Shown: positions 22,385-34,467 of the stretch, in pieces
Layout: each line of letters starts with the position of its first letter
How positions within the stretch are numbered: the stretch's first letter is position 1
Source of the DNA: Letharia columbiana
Lineage: Eukaryota > Ascomycota > Lecanoromycetes > Lecanorales > Parmeliaceae
Reading direction: 5' to 3'
DNA: 64,000 nt
Assembly: GCF_014066305.1 (NCBI RefSeq)
Contig: NW_023501124.1
Span: 1 to 64,000, forward strand
Program-made: the position numbers and the translations under genes
Notes under the pieces: model-generated
What the model was told of the DNA's origin: nothing
Seen by the model: only the letters and a program-made list of their open reading frames with translations
The model's database searches: none

Positions 22385-22762
22385 ATGACCTCCCAACTCG
22401 ACAAGCCTTCTCAATGGGCTACGGGCAACGACGCCCCTACGGAGAAGCAAAAGGCCTTCCTCTCCACTCTTGCAGCCGATAAAGACGCCCAGATTGATCC
22501 CTCTAGCATGAACAAATCAGAGGCGTCCTCGAAAATCAACGAGCTCAAGAACGCCGAGACCAAGAACCCGGGTGCTACTGCTGGAGAGCCAATTCAGAAT
22601 CCTGATAGCTGGAGCACCGGGGAGGATCAGGCTACGGGGAAGCAGACAGGATACATTGCGGCTATGGCAAGAGAGGCTGGCGAGAAGGTAGAGACCGGTA
22701 ACATGGGTAAAACCGACGCTTCAAAGAAAATTGGGGAGTTGAAGGAGAAGACGGGGATGTGA
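22385..22762 (+). CDS. Small DUF3072 protein with internal duplication
   Basis: 125-aa single-exon protein made of two related halves: WATGNDAPTEKQKAFLSTLA...MNKSEASSKINELK (residues ~11-55) and WSTGEDQATGKQTGYIAAMA...MGKTDASKKIGELK (~75-120). Each half is a DUF3072 unit, with a Thr/Lys/Gln helix then a (S/T)xASxxIxELK helix. No signal peptide or membrane segment; hydrophilic, lysine-rich, likely soluble. Members are small fungal and bacterial proteins of unknown function. Upstream, 21795-22384 is a short divergent promoter holding the foldback repeat. Confidence 0.85.
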   Translation: MTSQLDKPSQWATGNDAPTEKQKAFLSTLAADKDAQIDPSSMNKSEASSKINELKNAETKNPGATAGEPIQNPDSWSTGEDQATGKQTGYIAAMAREAGEKVETGNMGKTDASKKIGELKEKTGM

Positions 22763-23289
22763 GGGGAGGGCTATTGATGGAGAGGGCGGGACTCCAGGTG
22801 CGAGGACTTGCCGTCTGCACTGGTTGCAGTAAGGGTTGATAGCCAGTTCCAGCATTACGCGTTACACAAAGCTCTTGTTGGCTGCTCGTTTTGAGACGCA
22901 GAAAATATGTCCTGGTTTCGAGTCGAGTGGACCCACATGCACCGTTAAGATTTATGGAACCATTCTGACACCGACAGCCGCAAAAAAACACTTCTAACAC
23001 TTCTTAAAAGTTAAAACAGTGGTTTCTCCGCCGAAAACTTTTCACTCAATACTTTACCTAGATATTACCTTAATAGATAGGCTAAATCTTAAGATTATAG
23101 AAAGCATAAAACATACATAATTTACATTACTGACTACGAAGATATTCCAGTACAAAAGTTACGAAGTTTGCTACTCAGCCAAAGTTACAGATTATGAAAC
23201 AAACAGTTTGGGCTTAACAGCCGCCAACGCGTTAAGTTGTGAACAAAAGCTCCATTCAACGTGTTACTCTCGCACCATACTTTCCCAAT
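22763..23289. other. Intergenic with A+T-rich patch
   Basis: The patch at about 23040-23160 is A+T-rich and resembles lightly RIP-mutated sequence. The remainder is unremarkable. Confidence 0.45.
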
Positions 23290-26200
23290 ATGCTTCCAGA
23301 TTTTCTGGCTGGGTCGTATGAGAGGTACAAGCAGGACACTGCCCTCTTCACAACATGGCTTGCAAAGGCGGCCGCTTCGTGTGGCTACAAGCCAGAAGCG
23401 ACGAAGCGTCGACACTCCGAGCAACTTGGGCCAACAAAGCCTCAGGCACCGATTGGGTGCTCAGAGATCCCAAAGGCAGCAACTCCTGAGTCGGCTCTGC
23501 CACCGATCGGTCGCCTGAAAGGCAAGGAACGGAAAGCCGTCAAGGATGCCGCCGACAAAGCAAAGAAAGTAAATGTTGACACTTCAGAATCACAGGCGCC
23601 GTCCACTGTCAAATACACTATCACCACAGCGGAGTTGCTTCGTCAAGCAGAAGCTGTTACACAATCTCACGAGACATCACGCGTTCAGATGCCCGCAAGC
23701 CTCCGAAGTGTTGTCGAGCGCGCTATTGGAGCCCGTCAAAGATGCTCTGAATGGTTTCAGAAGTCTGGTGTGCATAACAAATACGCTGACAAGCAGCATA
23801 TTCACTTTATCGAAATCCTGAAACAATCCCTGAAGATACTGGAGCCCTGTGTGGAAGCCGAAGGATCTGCCCAAAAGCATCGGAAGCACGACGAACCCTC
23901 GCTTGAAGGAACTGCTAGCGTTACAAACCGCTTCGCAGCGCTCAAGGTGGAAGAAAGCCCGGATGTCGATTCTGCGGAGTTCTCTGAAGTAGCTGCTGCG
24001 GTGAACGTGGCGCAAAAGACGAAGGCCTCGAAAGGTGAACCCGTGGTCGCCGTGTATGAGCTCGAAGACGAGGACGAATTTGATGAAGAGTTGGCATTCA
24101 TTATCTTCTGTCAGTGTCGCTTCATCTCTCGCTTGGCAAGGCTAACGCTCACTAGGCTTCTTCGAGGACCTTCATCGCACACAAGAATTTGTCAATGAGC
24201 TGTGGTGCAAATACAAAGCCAGGAAATGTGACCTTCACACCGCGGCTATAACAACAAATGCTGCCTTCGACCTGGTACGGCAAGCTGAGGAAGACCTCAT
24301 TGCCCAAGCCCCAAAGGTCTTCAACAGAAAACGATCTTGGGATTCGATTGCCATCATAGTCTTTTATGCCGACGCCTTCCAACAGGGAGTTTGCCCTGAA
24401 GCTCGTCTGAACAGCAATGAGAGCTTGCGAATCACGCCCTTCGACGATTTTATTTATCTGTCAACGGCACGGATCTTGATGAAATTCACGTTCATGGCCG
24501 ATCTCCCCAGAGACTGTGAGCTCTCATATCCTGTGCCTTGCCCCCCTCTAAGATTTAGCTACATTTCGCGGCCCGATTTGCTTGGAACGCCGGAGATGGA
24601 CAAGAAAGAGCAGGAAGACTTGACTCTATCAAGGTTTATCATTGATAGGCAGCTATGGAACACATGGAGGGAAGCTGGGAGACAAGTATTCACTCCACCA
24701 CCTCTAGAGGACGAATTCAGCGAAAGCCTCGATAGGCTGACGAAGAAGGGTGTTCTCAGTGTCGCGCTGGTTTTTGAAGCTCAAGTCTTTCTTGATATTC
24801 AAGACATCTTGGGGGACGATGTGAAAAGAGGTCACCAAGACCTTTTGCGGACCACCAGTGAAATCGATAAGATCATGAACCTGAAAGCAGTCAACGGAGC
24901 GTGGGATGTCGGAGGTACTGGCGAGCGGTGGCATGAGAGGGACGTGGACGTCGTCATGCGGATCAAAATGACATCAATGTATTGGATCCTCGATACTCCT
25001 ACAAATGCATTTCCAAAGCTCAAGGAGCACCAGATTTCTAGGAGTGCTTCCGACAACGAAGAGCCTTTCCAAGACCTCAGGCCAGATAGATCGCCGCAGC
25101 ATGGACCTTCGCCGCAGCAGGCAGATATATCTGAGGGTTCCGGGGCAGAGAGACTGCGAGCTTCCATGACAAGGCCTCCCAAGAACCCGAAATTCAGCAA
25201 TGTGTCAATGAATGTACATCGAGTTCCCGAAGGTGCTGATGTCCGTGACCCCGAATTCCACCAGCAGTTGAGAAAACAATTGGTGGACGCAGGTAAATTA
25301 CCAGATGAGGGACCCGTAGACCCGAAACATGAGGAGACCGCGAGAAAGCTGAACATAAAGCCGATCCAGCCATCAGAAGATCTTAACTTTCTGCTTACAA
25401 CGAATCCAATCTACTGCGGACTAGTGTCGTTCAGTATGCTCACGGACTTCGAAGCCTCTGGCATTAGTCTTTGCAACTGGCACAAGAGCATATGGCCTAC
25501 CGCGCATCTTTACAATGCATTGCGACAAACGTCCAGCATCTCGAAGACTTGGCCAGAGATGGAAGAGCTGATCGACTTGCACATGGACGCTTTGTTTGCC
25601 GGTTATCTTCCTCTATCAGCCTACGAGTTCTTCATTCGTTTCGCTCTGGCCTTGGGCTTATCGACGAGCAATTTCTCTCGAAATCCTAGAAACCGTACCA
25701 ACAATGATAGAATACGAATCCGGCAAGGAGCCAACGGGACCAAATTGAAGGTCACCGAGATGTCAAGCATCTTTCGCCAATACTTCGAGAAGAAGTCATC
25801 CCTGGAGATCTGTCTAGTAAAGCTGGACAGCCTTATTAGGAACCCAGGACCGAGAGCCTCAAGGAAAGAACGGGATGCGTGGAAGCGACCTCTCACGAAT
25901 CTGCAGTTTCTTGCCATGTTGGAGGCCAATCTGCCCCGAGTCACTCAGCGCCTACAATTCGACTACGTCACCCTGACCAAGCAATGTGCCAAGCTGCTGA
26001 AGACCATTCGTCAGCAACTGGAGTTACAAGTCCAGATTGCTTACCCGAGGGTACCCACCGAGGACAGCGCTGATCAGACATTGACTTGGGTAGTGATGCA
26101 ATTATTGGAGGAGAACAACGAGCTGGTACGTCTCCCTTGCGCTTTTCGTACTCCTAGTCACAATATGGCCGACAGGGTCCGAAGACTTCACCAGTTGTAG

Positions 26201-26811
26201 CACACTGACCCCATCAACAGGCATCAATTCGTGAGAGCGCCCCACGAGGCGCGCCGGCTCCCATGATCGGGCCACAACTCAAAGTCGCAGCGGAGGAAAT
26301 GCAGAAATTTCTTGGTACTTACAGGCCACAAGATCTCATCTTTAACTTCAATGCTCTTCCCCGCCCCGCCCGAGCACCATCTGGGCTCGTGCCAAACCAC
26401 TGGAACATCTCCATCCGACACGTTACACTCTCTCCTCCCGGCGATCTCGTCCTCATTGTGCAGCCCAACAGTCAATTTGTGCACACCGAGGGCCCAATTC
26501 AAATTGTCGAAGGGCAGATTCCGGGACACTCATTGAATCCGAAGAGTCTAGTAACACTGCAGACTATCGCTAGGCTTATCATGAAGTCTTTTGTCGAAGG
26601 CATGAGCGGACCCAGTATTGTTGCGGCCTCGGCACCTTGGTCCTGGGCTACGAATGACCCGAACTTTGCCCGTCGAATCATGAAAGTGATGACAGACATG
26701 GGGGTTCGAGAAGATTTGTTAAATATGGTGGTAGCAGATACGAATGAACTTGCAAGCTGCGATGAAGCCTGGGATAGGTTGAGTCGGCAACTGACAGGGT
26801 TGGTTCGTTAG
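23290..26811 (+). CDS. Large DUF6604-domain protein
   Basis: Three exons (23290-24109, 24156-26125, 26221-26811) give 1126 aa. The N-terminus MLPDFLAGSYERYKQDTALFTTWLA is the start of DUF6604, an N-terminal domain of large fungal proteins of unknown function. An acidic stretch (YELEDEDEFDEELAFI) precedes intron 1, and FFEDLHRTQEFVNELW follows it. The C-terminal two thirds are mainly helical with no recognised motif. Intron 1 is 46 nt with GCTAACGC branch and CACTAG acceptor; intron 2 is 95 nt with GTACGT and CAACAG. ATG 23290 is preferred over 23239 because DUF6604 proteins begin at MLP. Soluble by appearance, no signal peptide. Confidence 0.82.
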
Positions 26812-29752
26812 GCCATCAGCGGTCAGCTAGTGCTTCGCTCTTGCGCTTGCTTTGCGTCTGAAAACAGAGGCTGCTTGGTCGATGACCTCAAAGTCGGATG
26901 AATTGTACCTTGACTGAGGGTTTGATAATCTTTGCTGGAGAGATGGCTTGACATATCAAAAACGTTAAATTAATTAGCGCAGAGTCGAGAGAACTTCGAC
27001 ACCTGATCCTGTCCAGCTACATGTAACGGTCTCATTGGTACTTGAATACTGTCTTCGCACGCTCTAGTATGCTTCTATCACTCTTTCTTAATGATGGGTA
27101 AAGCATCTGTCCTTTGAATGAATCCCCTTGAACGGTGTCGTTGAGAGCTATTCAGCCTCATTCTCACTGTCCCTGGACAACAGTGATGCGTCAATGACTG
27201 TTCCGCCAGAGTATCAATCTCCAAGATGTGGGCAGGAAGGTACATTGAGGAGTACTCTATCCATCGACTGAGAGTGGTATTGTTTTGTGCGTTTCGACCT
27301 ACGTCTTGCTTCATCACTAATGTAAACTTGGAGATACAATGCTGAGCCTTGAAATTTTCCGCGGCTGGGGTAGAGATCGCAGGCGTATGTGCATGACAAG
27401 GCAGGGGAGATTTGCTGTATGAGATTGATAAGTGCGCATCTTGAAGGGCGCCGGGGGAGGGTGCTTTGTGTCCGTACTGATAAGGTTTATAGGTGAGGGG
27501 AGTCATCTTGTTGGAAGACGTCTCCTGTTTCGGATGTCATAAGTTCAGCTTGAGCTTCCGGTCTGGTAATGGGGGACAAGAGATTGTTTTAGGAACAAAG
27601 GCTCCTACCCATCTAGATAGACTGGGCCATGCGTTGTTAGGACTCCAGTACTGGCGTGAAGAGCGGCGAGACACCGCGTGAAAGTTCCGAGCCTGACGTA
27701 CTGACGAGACACACCCTGCCAATCGAGGGCATCTCCAATCGTGACTCGACCGGTGCCCCAAGCGATAATCTGCTTTCCGACCACGCGTGAAAACAGGATA
27801 CCGCTTTTTGAGATAGGTAGGGCTTTCACTGGAAAGGCTAGTGGACTAGATCGCATGATCTCTTTGAAGGTGGCTACGTCCATCGTAGAGGTTTTAGCTA
27901 GACAGGACAAGGTCGGGAAACGGTCTGTACAACATCAAAGCTTTCGCCGGCTGATCCTGTGACCTCATCCCGTCTTCCAGCTTCCAAGGAATAGAATTCA
28001 TCCTTGTCTCTTTTCTTGGTTTCAGTTGCTGTTGTCTCATACGCCCCAGCTTCCGATATATCCTCTTCTCGTCGTAGAGACTGGTCCGATGGCAAAGTGA
28101 TTTGGGGATCCTCGATGCAGGTTATGCAAGCAGACCCGAAGTGTCTAGGTCTCTCCTGTGACCTCGGCGAGTTGGTATGAAGCCATTCGCGTCCGAGTTT
28201 AATGATTGCAGCGAGTATTATTCTCACTGATCTGCGTGCTCATTGATGCAGAGAAGCAACATCCGGTCGGATGCGGCCGCCTAAGCCCTCGAACTCCTGC
28301 ATATCAGATCTGCCCCTGGGTACGACGATCTTTACGTCTTCGGCCCCAAGTGTGAGCTCTTGAAGATGCACGCAGCTGCTTGGATCGAAGGGGAGGATGC
28401 CACGCTCGACTTTACTGAATGGGTCGACGAGCAGGGTGGGACAGGGAGAACGACGCAGACTCGGAGACGAGTTCCGTCTCATCTTTCAGCGAGCCTGAAT
28501 TTAGTGGCATCAGGCAGCACGCCCCGTGAGCTCACCGTATAATTGGATTCGCCGAGTGGGCGTTCGGACCTCGAGGACTTGCCGAGCCTCCAAGTTTTAG
28601 CTGTCGGAGACTTCAGCTATCCTTTTGGCGACGAGTACCGCTACGACAACGTTCCTTTTCACAGAAAGCGTTCCAATGCGATACGTTCGGACTCGTCGTC
28701 CAGGATCACGCTAGACTCTTAGCCAGCGTTGGTCTTTCCATCGACTTCCTTACTGCTTGCCCCGGGGTTTATCTTTAAACGCGACTTCCCTGGATGATCG
28801 CTTCGGTCTTTGCGGGTTACGCTCCCTGCTGTCCGGACCAGTCGTCGGCGTCTGATCACCGCATCGGGCGGAAGTCGAGATTCTTTCATGTCGACGACCA
28901 CAGCGCCTGGATCTCCTATCGATTGGCACGTCCGATCCAACAAGCGTCACAGGCTCGTCGGTCTTGCGGTCACGTTTGATGGTCGATAGTACACCGCAGC
29001 TCTGAGACAAGAACGCGATGTAAAGTTGCATTCAGCTAGTCAAATTGTGGATCTTTCGATCCTGTTCCCTTGGTAGACGCTCCACGCTGCGTTTTATAGT
29101 TGAATTTCGATAAGTTACGGACAACATGCATCATATTCTTCCCACAGAGCCGGACCACAGTGGAATTCTCCCATATTTCTCGAGAGAACATCGCTCTCTT
29201 CGCTTCACCCTCTCCTTTCTCTCCAGCTAGTATAATTTTGGTGGGCTTCGGGTTCCATCTGAAACACAGATACGAACAAAAGGCGTAGAATGCGGCAGAA
29301 CTACTAGTGACATGAACGGGACACAAAAGCAGCAGCTGCTGTACTTCAAGGACAAGACTTTCTGAAATCCACCGTTGCCAGCATAGGAAATTCTTCTCAA
29401 CATATGTTCATGGATTGTATCACTAGCTGGCAGGCTCGTTATAAAAATAGAGCTGTGGATTTGTAAGCGTCTGAAGTGGGTTCCGCTCTTGGCAAGGAGA
29501 CTTGAGAGGTTAGCGTCACTAGAGGCATGGCCGTTCCGTTGCTTCATTCGCACAAACACGAAGCGTTCACGACATGCCAGATGGTGAGCTGTCGAGGAGG
29601 ATAGAGGATTTGTCTGACAATGCGCTGTATCAGTCTTTGATCTACCATGCCGATTCTAACTCTATGCTCCCGACTTCCTTCCACAGTAAGGTAGCACCAT
29701 CGGTCCAAAAGCTCCCGGCAACAGCATGATGGCATCCAACGCATCTCTCGCC
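26812..29752. other. Gene-poor region, possible gene remnants
   Basis: About 2.9 kb. No open frame longer than 142 codons and none with a recognised domain. Some plus-strand sequence near 28551-28720 reads LEDLPSLQVLAVGDFSYPFG, reminiscent of the leucine-rich C-termini of fungal F-box proteins. The minus strand near 28360 has LQELTLGAEDVKIV. These may be scraps of decayed F-box/LRR-like genes; the evidence is too weak to call. Confidence 0.35.
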
Positions 29753-30487
29753 CTACAGCTCAATCTTGTCCAACAATCTTCGATGATGATGTCCCTTCCG
29801 CTCCTGCCCCTCGTAGTCGCCCTTACCCCTCGGGTTCATGGTATCGTCCGAGCACTCGGCGAAGCCATTCGCGCGCTGTCCATCGTGCGTGATGACTGCG
29901 CAGTATACGGCACTCGAATAATCGGAGGCGATGCTCCCGATCACGACACGGTCGGCGCCAGGTGAGGAACCGTCATACACGCTTCCGGCCGCGATGGGGA
30001 ACTCCAGGTAGGGCTTCGAGGCATGCGGGAAGCTGAAGTGCTCGTAGTCATTGTAGGCGTGGGGGTATTTGTCCCTGCCTGATTCACTTTGTATCAGTCG
30101 GAGTTGGGGTGGGGCGATACTGAGCGTTACGACGGACCGAGGGTCTGGCCCTTGGACGCGAGGGAGAGGGCCTCTGCGTAGATTTGGAGTCAGCATTACC
30201 AATTCGAGGCAGGACATGAAGTTTCAAGAACGGTCCCGGGAGTGGGAAGGTCCTCTTGGTCGCTCGCGAAAAATGTCTTGACTCAATCCAAATATCAAAC
30301 AAGATGGATCGTTTCAGAGATATACGTACGGGAGGCAGCCGCATTGATATCGGTTTGAGAGTAGGAAGTACCTAAATAGTGGGAGCTGTTGGCGGTCCAT
30401 ACCTTATAATGGTAGGGAAGGGTAGGGTGTGTAGTAGTCCGCACCATCACAGTTGCAGCCCGTGGGCTCATAGTATATCTCTGCCAT
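29753..30487 (-). CDS. Guanyl-specific ribonuclease, RNase T1 family
   Basis: Small RNase that cleaves after G in single-stranded RNA; family members are normally secreted. Four exons with consistent frame: 30487-30445, 30371-30330, 30173-30138, 30078-29753 (148 aa). The hydrophobic/cysteine start GCNCDGTSYS and DINAAAS match the family N-terminal strand. Then come YPHAYNDYEHF (Tyr and His of the active site), YLEFPI (the catalytic Glu), GSPGADRVV-type SPGADRVV (Arg) and VITHDG (catalytic His), ending AECS with the disulfide Cys. All five catalytic positions are present. Odd: no signal peptide is read from the first ATG. A hydrophobic leader-like frame starting at 30566 is one base out of frame, so the true 5' end may involve another exon or a lesion. 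The ~30-residue tail after ECSDD is longer than usual and could be partly intron. Confidence 0.78.
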
Positions 30488-31029
30488 TGTGCGCTTTCTG
30501 TGCGGTGCTGTGCAGTGATAATTCCGAGGCGAGGAAGGTGAAAGTCAAGAAGTCCTGGGAGACCATCCTATATACTCATTGAAACAACAAGGATCGGGCC
30601 GAGCTGCATCAGTACGTTTCGCACTGATTGGACGAGGAGTCACGTTCCATACTGAATGCAAGACATTATCCTGCAGTCGCTAAGCAAGGAACAGCAAAGG
30701 GAAAGTTGGAAAGATCCGAAGCATAGAGGGGCAGTAGTGGAGAATGGTTAGGTAATGACCAAAAAGAATTCTACCAGTCTTCTTTCTGACAGTTTCGACA
30801 GAACGAAGTACCTATAAGGAATGATTTATAGGAGCATTACCCTTGAGGAAGACCAACAGGGCCACAAGAACGCGTGAACGCAGGTCGCTAGAAGCCTGCG
30901 ATTTGTGATGCCAACTCAGAAGACCGAATCGACCACAACTCTTGCACATTCATGGGAGTCAGACAATGATTGGATCAAATGTAGTATGCTAGCGCCGGCG
31001 ACTGATTCAGGACAGATGGGGATCATTGC
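30488..31029. other. Upstream region of the RNase gene
   Basis: Includes the possible leader frame at 30566. Otherwise nothing recognised. It also forms the 3' flank of the NmrA-like gene. Confidence 0.45.
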
Positions 31030-31862
31030 TCATTCGGTCTTGCCCTTGCCTGCGGTGCCAGCGTCAATGACACCAACTCTATGTCCCACGAATCTTGTAT
31101 CTTTTTTCTCCAAATCTGCTGCGATGAAGTCTGCGCAGTCCTCCAAGGTTGTACCATATTTTGGTGCATTGCCGACACTACTGATGATCGGGCCCAAATA
31201 TGGAATGTTATGGAAGTATGAATTCTGGAAACCAGGTGGCACATCAGCCGAAGCATTCAGTGGATTGCCACGAGGTGCGTCAAGAAGGGTGACAGTCTTG
31301 CTGGCGGGTATCATGTTACTAGGACAAAACATCGACCATTGGAGATTCTTCTGCTTGGACAGGTAGATATATGTGAGATTGTGTTCCGTGAAGAGTGGGA
31401 TACTGGACTGGAGTCAGCTAAGGTACTGCAGGAATCGAGAGGGGCGACATACTATTTCATCAGTTGAATGCCTTCCATACCAGGAAAGTCTAAGACCGAC
31501 ATGCCACCCATGAACCAAGCTCTGATCGGGCGATTAAGCTCCTTGCTTGCGTCGACAGCTCCAGTAGCTACGGCTTTTATGATCTCTTGCATTTGAGGCT
31601 CTGACCATGGCAGAACGGAGGCTTGGCCAGCGCTGTTGATGAGGCTATCACATTCATTTTCAACCAGAGCATTCTTAATGCTTGTTGAATCTGTCGCGTC
31701 ACCGTTGACAACAGTGACCTGGGACAGAATGGATGAAGGTATCGATTCTCTGAGTTTCAGCTCATTTCGGACATAGACGACGACTTTCTGTCTGTGAGCA
31801 AGGAGAGCAGGCAGTAGGCGCGATCCAAGGTTCCCAGTAGCTCCGAGCAAGAGGACCGGCAT
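31030..31862 (-). CDS. NmrA-like NAD(P)-binding protein (atypical SDR)
   Basis: 260 aa from two exons, 31862-31453 and 31402-31030, with a 50-nt intron. ATG 31862 gives MPVLLLGATGNLGSRLLPALL, a Rossmann GxxGxxG dinucleotide-binding motif at the very N-terminus, as expected for atypical short-chain dehydrogenases. The basic VVVYVRN at the end of strand 2 suggests NADP(H). VTVVNGDATDSTSI is the usual acidic loop, and SLINSAGQASVLPWSE covers strand 4. The C-terminal lobe has WSMFCPSNMIPAS and GNAPKYGTTLEDCADFIAADLE. A further in-frame ATG exists at 31940 but adds a non-homologous leader. Substrate unknown. It shares a ~370-bp divergent promoter with MZT1. Confidence 0.85.
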
Positions 31863-32231
31863 GGCGAGAGCGTTGTTGCAATTGTAGAAGAGGATTGAAG
31901 CCCATGATTTGGTCGCATTTTGAGGATGCCTAGAGGTCAAACTCGAATTGGCACCGTTGCAACGCTTTCTAGCTGTCCGTTTCAGTAGTCACTATATAGA
32001 GTGAGTGGCTCAAATTTAATTGGTCCAAATACATTAGATAGCTCTGGCATCGCTACTCGTATTCAGTAGGATTTGCAAGTTAACGGAACTTTCGCTATCC
32101 GATAAACACCGGGAGGCAACAAGTTTCGGAGTTCGCATACGAGTAGGTCACGTGGTCACCCAGCCGAGGTGATTGCCTACTACTAGAACTACACATCTCA
32201 AGCTCCGTAAACCCCAGTCGTCCCAAGCAGA
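31863..32231. promoter_or_regulatory. Divergent promoter region between NmrA-like gene and MZT1
   Basis: 369 bp between two divergent start codons. It contains a TATATAGAG stretch near 31993. No specific factor site is assigned. Confidence 0.4.
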
Positions 32232-32576
32232 ATGCCGAGCGTCGAATTGGCATCCAAGCGCCAAGCTGCGCGAGAAGTAATTGATATCCTTTCGGAGATC
32301 TCTCTCCTGCTTGTAACTAGAAGCTTTCCTCCCTCTGTCCCCAAGTCGCGTGAGCTAACACCGTGGTCCACAGAACACACATCTGGACCGTAGCACACTG
32401 TCTCTTTGTGTATCCTTGATCGAGAATGGCGTCAACCCTGAAGCGCTGGCGGTGCGTGATGAGCTTCTGGTATTTGGAATCTCTATCGCTGATGGGATTA
32501 TATACAGACCGTGATCCATGAACTGAGGAAAGAGGGCGCAAAGGTTCAGCAGCAAGGCAGCCTAGGGTCTGGATAG
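32232..32576 (+). CDS. MZT1: Mitotic-spindle organizing protein 1 (MOZART1/Mzt1)
   Basis: 75-aa gamma-tubulin complex adaptor that binds the N-termini of GCP proteins and helps recruit and activate gamma-tubulin complexes at the spindle pole body. Three exons of 81, 78 and 69 nt: 32232-32312, 32374-32451, 32508-32576, introns 61 and 56 nt. It reads [20 protein letters not shown], then SEISLLLNT across intron 1, [18 protein letters not shown], and [10 protein letters not shown] across intron 2, ending GSLGSG. This matches the family end to end, including the GVNPEALA turn and the VI.ELRKE helix. All exons are too short to stand out as open frames. Convergent with CUE5, 169 bp apart. Confidence 0.93.
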
Positions 32577-32745
32577 CGGTCGATACTGCATATGGGATGA
32601 AGTCATAAGGGATGGCATAGGATGATACCCGAGAATGGCGTTTCGTTTATGATAAGAAATCAAATGCATGATATATGTATGTTTGTGCTCTACGCTCGGA
32701 GCAAAATGCGTCATCTCTATCTACAGACCAAACCTTGATATAACA

Positions 32746-34266
32746 TTAAGGCTTGCCCACCAAAGTCTCGGTTTCCTTATCCTTCGTCTTCAGACTCCCA
32801 GATCTTTCCTGAGGCTCGAGCTCCTTTTCGCCTGAGGAACCAATATCGTCTGACATGGCCTCCGCCGCTGCCTGCTTCAGTCGTCCACTATCGTCTGCCT
32901 TGACATCCTTCTTCTTGGCTTCTTCATCATCGCTGTCGCCTAGGCTGAAGGGATCATGGTCTGCCACGGGACTAGGGTCTACGGGAGCAAGTGGCTGCCA
33001 CTTACTGGATTTGCCTCCGGTGCCAGATGACGGGCGGTTGGTTGGATCAGGCGACTTGGGATAATGAATGTCAATCTCTTCTGGTGGGCCTTCTTGAAAT
33101 GAGACTCGGCGGCCTGATTGAGTCGACTGAGGCCGGGGCGGTGTTGGTTTGAAAAGATCGGGGTTTGCCAAAGGACGGCTCGAGCGCCGTTGGGCTGCCA
33201 CATCCATTAGCCTTCAATTGTCCAGTGTGTTGGACATTGTTACAACATACCCTCATTATCTCTCATTTGGAGGCCAGCAAAATCATCTCCAAGCACCTGT
33301 GGATCGGCATCATATCGCTCGCGGTCCGCACTTCGCCTTCCAAATTCACTGCTCCTCCTACCATCGGACTGTTGCTGAGCTGGATAGCCTTGCTGTGGTG
33401 GTCGACGTTGAAAATCGTCTTCGCCTTCACCATCGATCTTCTTCTTGAAGCTGTTAACCCATTTATTGACTGTCGATTGTGTTTCGAGAAAGCCTTTTTT
33501 AATGTTGTCCTTCAAAATGGGCAATTCCTCTAGTCAGGTCGTTAGACTCCACCGAGATCTGCTCCGTCTTGGGTGAACGTACCATCAAACCAACTGGGCC
33601 CGTCGTCTTGATCGTATCCACTTGCTTGTCTCGGGGGCCCACGTTGCTGTGGCCTTCGGTTGCCTGATCCAGATCTCGGGCCTTCACCATAAGCAGGAGC
33701 CCCATTGTAGTGCTCGGCAAGCTGCCGCGCGTATCGCTCATCTGCTGCAAGCTGGCTTTCCTCTGTAGACGTTGGGCCGGTTGGCGCCCGTTGTGGCCTT
33801 GGAGGTTGCGGCGGCGGAGCAGGCTCTGCGGCATCTGGATCTGACATGCCTGAATACCATCAGCATCCCTTAAAGCGAGCTGAAGTCCTGACCGTAGATA
33901 CCTAGAAGAGCATTGAAAGCCGGTTCTACTCGCCCACCACTAGCTCGCAAGACAGCTTTGACAACTGCAGCATCGATGGAGGGAAAAGCTTCTTTTAAAG
34001 TGTTCTCTGCTTGTTGCTCTGGAGCCAACGGACGGGGTGGCTTGGGAGGGGGAAAGTCTTCCTCGGCGCCGGGCTTCGGCTTTTCTGTTGAGAGAGGGGA
34101 TTTTAGAGGAAATGATATTGTCTCCGCAGTCTCGTCATCGAAGTCTAAGGATTTCGCAGTCGTTGGTGATTCTGGTGGAGCCTTTGGCTTCTGTTGTTCG
34201 TTAGTGAGGACCCAGTTCTGATCACTTCTTACCAATGCAACGTACAGGTTTCTCCGAATCTGACAT
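32746..34266 (-). CDS. CUE5: Cue5-type ubiquitin-binding autophagy receptor (CUE domain)
   Basis: 434 aa from five exons: 34266-34246, 34190-33902, 33849-33583, 33529-33251, 33194-32746. The first exon codes only MSDSEKP. Residues ~60-110 form the CUE ubiquitin-binding domain (TLKEAFPSIDAAVVKAVLRASGG..., then EPAFNALLG). Then comes the Cue5-like QLAADERYARQLAEHYN helix, an Arg/Gln/Pro-rich linker, LPILKDNIKKGFLETQSTVNKW, and a C-terminus with SKWQPLAPVDPSP and GDSDDE, all matching yeast Cue5 order. Cue5 links ubiquitinated aggregates to Atg8 in selective autophagy. A Pro-rich segment (FPPPKPPRPL) precedes the CUE domain. No obvious canonical AIM was pinned down. Confidence 0.88.
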
Positions 34267-34467
34267 GAGGATTATGATGAACGCTACTGTTGTAAAAGCC
34301 TTAAGATATCTAGGACTGTCTTTGGAGTAGGAGATGAAGTAACATATTGAACAAACTGACAGGGTTGCCTACTCTATCGCGGCTCGGCTAACGCGCCAAG
34401 GATTGAAGGATTGCCAAGCCGCACAAAAAGTACAATATGATGTGAGATAGAAAGTAAAATGAAAAGC
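34267..34467. promoter_or_regulatory. Upstream region of CUE5 and tRNA-Tyr
   Basis: About 200 bp separating the CUE5 start from the tRNA on the opposite strand. No specific site assigned. Confidence 0.35.

Noticed and set aside
27078..28482. Possible genes in the 27-28.5 kb region
   Set aside because: Several mid-length frames on both strands but no consistent exon chain; only weak leucine-rich resemblance.
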